In this document: piece by piece, positions 4,901 through 5,312 of the stretch
Layout of the letters: each line of letters starts with the position of its first letter
How positions within the stretch are numbered: the stretch's first letter is position 1
Assembly: GCA_900765235.1 (NCBI GenBank)
Contig: CAAFRK010000100.1
Span: 1 to 5,312 of the forward strand
Length of the DNA stretch: 5,312 bases
Source of the DNA: an uncultured Veillonella sp.
Lineage (GTDB): Bacteria > Bacillota_C > Negativicutes > Veillonellales > Veillonellaceae
Direction of reading: 5' to 3'
Position numbers and translations under genes: made by a program
The notes under the pieces: model-generated
Databases searched by the model: none
What the model saw: only the letters and a program-made list of their open reading frames with translations
What the model was told of the DNA's origin: nothing

Positions 4901-5312
4901 ATGACACCATTGTAAATATAATAAAATTGAATACACGCTACAATAATACCGAGGATTAATCCCCCAAATACCTCTACTGGTGTATGTCCTAATAACTCTT
5001 TTAAGGCCTCTTTACGAGTAATGACAACAGGTATGTTTTTCTTGGAAAAATAATCTACAATTTGGTTTAGAATTTGAGCTTGTCGCCCAGCCTCTAATCG
5101 TACGCCTGATGCATCATACATGACTACAATAGAAAATACTAATGCTACCACAAATATATCAGTAATACCATTATTTTTAAAGTACAAAGCGGCAGTAGTA
5201 GAAATTACAAAGGATGTATGTGAACTAGGAAATCCTCCGGAACCTACTAAACGTTCAAAACGCAATGTACGATAACGGACAAGTTGCCATAAGAATTTAA
5301 TGGCTTTTGCTG
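4897..5312 (-). CDS. yuiD: Divergent PAP2 family membrane protein (YuiD-like), 5' end cut
   Basis: A partial gene whose N-terminus lies beyond the right edge; the frame stays open from the stop at 4897 to the last base. The visible 137 residues begin AKAIKFLWQLVRYRT and match the divergent PAP2/YuiD family: SGGFPSSHTS (phosphatase-like PSSH motif), VMYDASGVRLEAGRQAQILN, and LKELLGHTPVEVFGG. Two hydrophobic segments are clear, one before VMYDASG and one at the C-terminus (GLILGIIVACIQFYY), so it is an integral membrane protein. Full members are about 150 residues, so only 10-20 are missing. A TTG at 5265 could be misread as a start, but conserved family sequence continues upstream of it. The biochemical role of the family is unsettled; phosphatase activity is suggested only by motif similarity. 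It overlaps tlyA by 4 bases. Confidence 0.88.
   Translation of the reverse strand, partial: AKAIKFLWQLVRYRTLRFERLVGSGGFPSSHTSFVISTTAALYFKNNGITDIFVVALVFSIVVMYDASGVRLEAGRQAQILNQIVDYFSKKNIPVVITRKEALKELLGHTPVEVFGGLILGIIVACIQFYYIYNGVI

Noticed and set aside
4901..4936. Longer tlyA reading frame starting at 4936
   Set aside because: The extra 12 residues do not fit the family N-terminus, the extension overlaps yuiD by 40 bases, and the ATG at 4900 forms an ATGA overlap with the yuiD stop.
5263..5265. TTG as the start codon of the yuiD-like gene
   Set aside because: The frame remains open to the window edge, and the residues upstream (AKAIKFLWQLVRYRT) look like the conserved family N-terminal region, so the gene is truncated by the window and does not start here.
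1..5312. Mobile elements, CRISPR arrays, tRNA or rRNA genes, defence or toxin-antitoxin systems
   Set aside because: None seen. The window is filled with intact core genes and short regulatory gaps, with no transposase, regular direct repeats or tRNA-like fold.

Overview
The window looks like core chromosome of a low-GC, AT-rich Firmicute. The gene content and order (PAP2-like membrane protein, tlyA, nadK, a YtqB/MnmM-type methylase, argR, recN) fit Negativicutes and most resemble a Veillonella-type genome. That assignment is inferred from synteny, base composition and protein style; no search was run. All six genes are on the minus strand, so transcription runs from high to low coordinates.

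Region by region, in transcription order. (1) 5312-2600 is a tight operon: a divergent-PAP2 (YuiD-like) membrane protein cut by the right edge, tlyA (rRNA 2'-O-methyltransferase, joined to yuiD by a 4-base ATGA overlap), nadK (NAD kinase, 9 bases after tlyA) and mnmM/ytqB (tRNA wobble-uridine methyltransferase, GTG start, 27 bases after nadK). It ends at a strong hairpin terminator at 2527-2550. (2) 2599-2280 is a 320-base non-coding gap. It holds that terminator, two short palindromes, a perfect 13-bp inverted repeat, and the probable argR promoter (extended -10 TGGTATAAT) inside that repeat. (3) 2279-155 is a two-gene unit, argR (arginine repressor) then recN (DNA-repair ATPase), 4 bases apart, with the recN ribosome-binding site inside the last argR codons. 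(4) 158-1 holds a new promoter whose -35 box overlaps the recN stop codon, followed by the 5' part of a lysine riboswitch (L box) that runs off the left edge. The next gene beyond the window is therefore probably a lysine biosynthesis or lysine transport gene.

The genes combine translation-related RNA modification (tlyA, mnmM), NADP supply (nadK), arginine-responsive regulation (argR) and recombinational repair (recN). The tlyA-nadK-argR-recN order is a recurrent Firmicute neighbourhood. I saw no mobile element, CRISPR array, tRNA, rRNA or novel protein system. The least ordinary parts are the truncated lysine riboswitch with its own promoter and the symmetric inverted repeat over the argR promoter.
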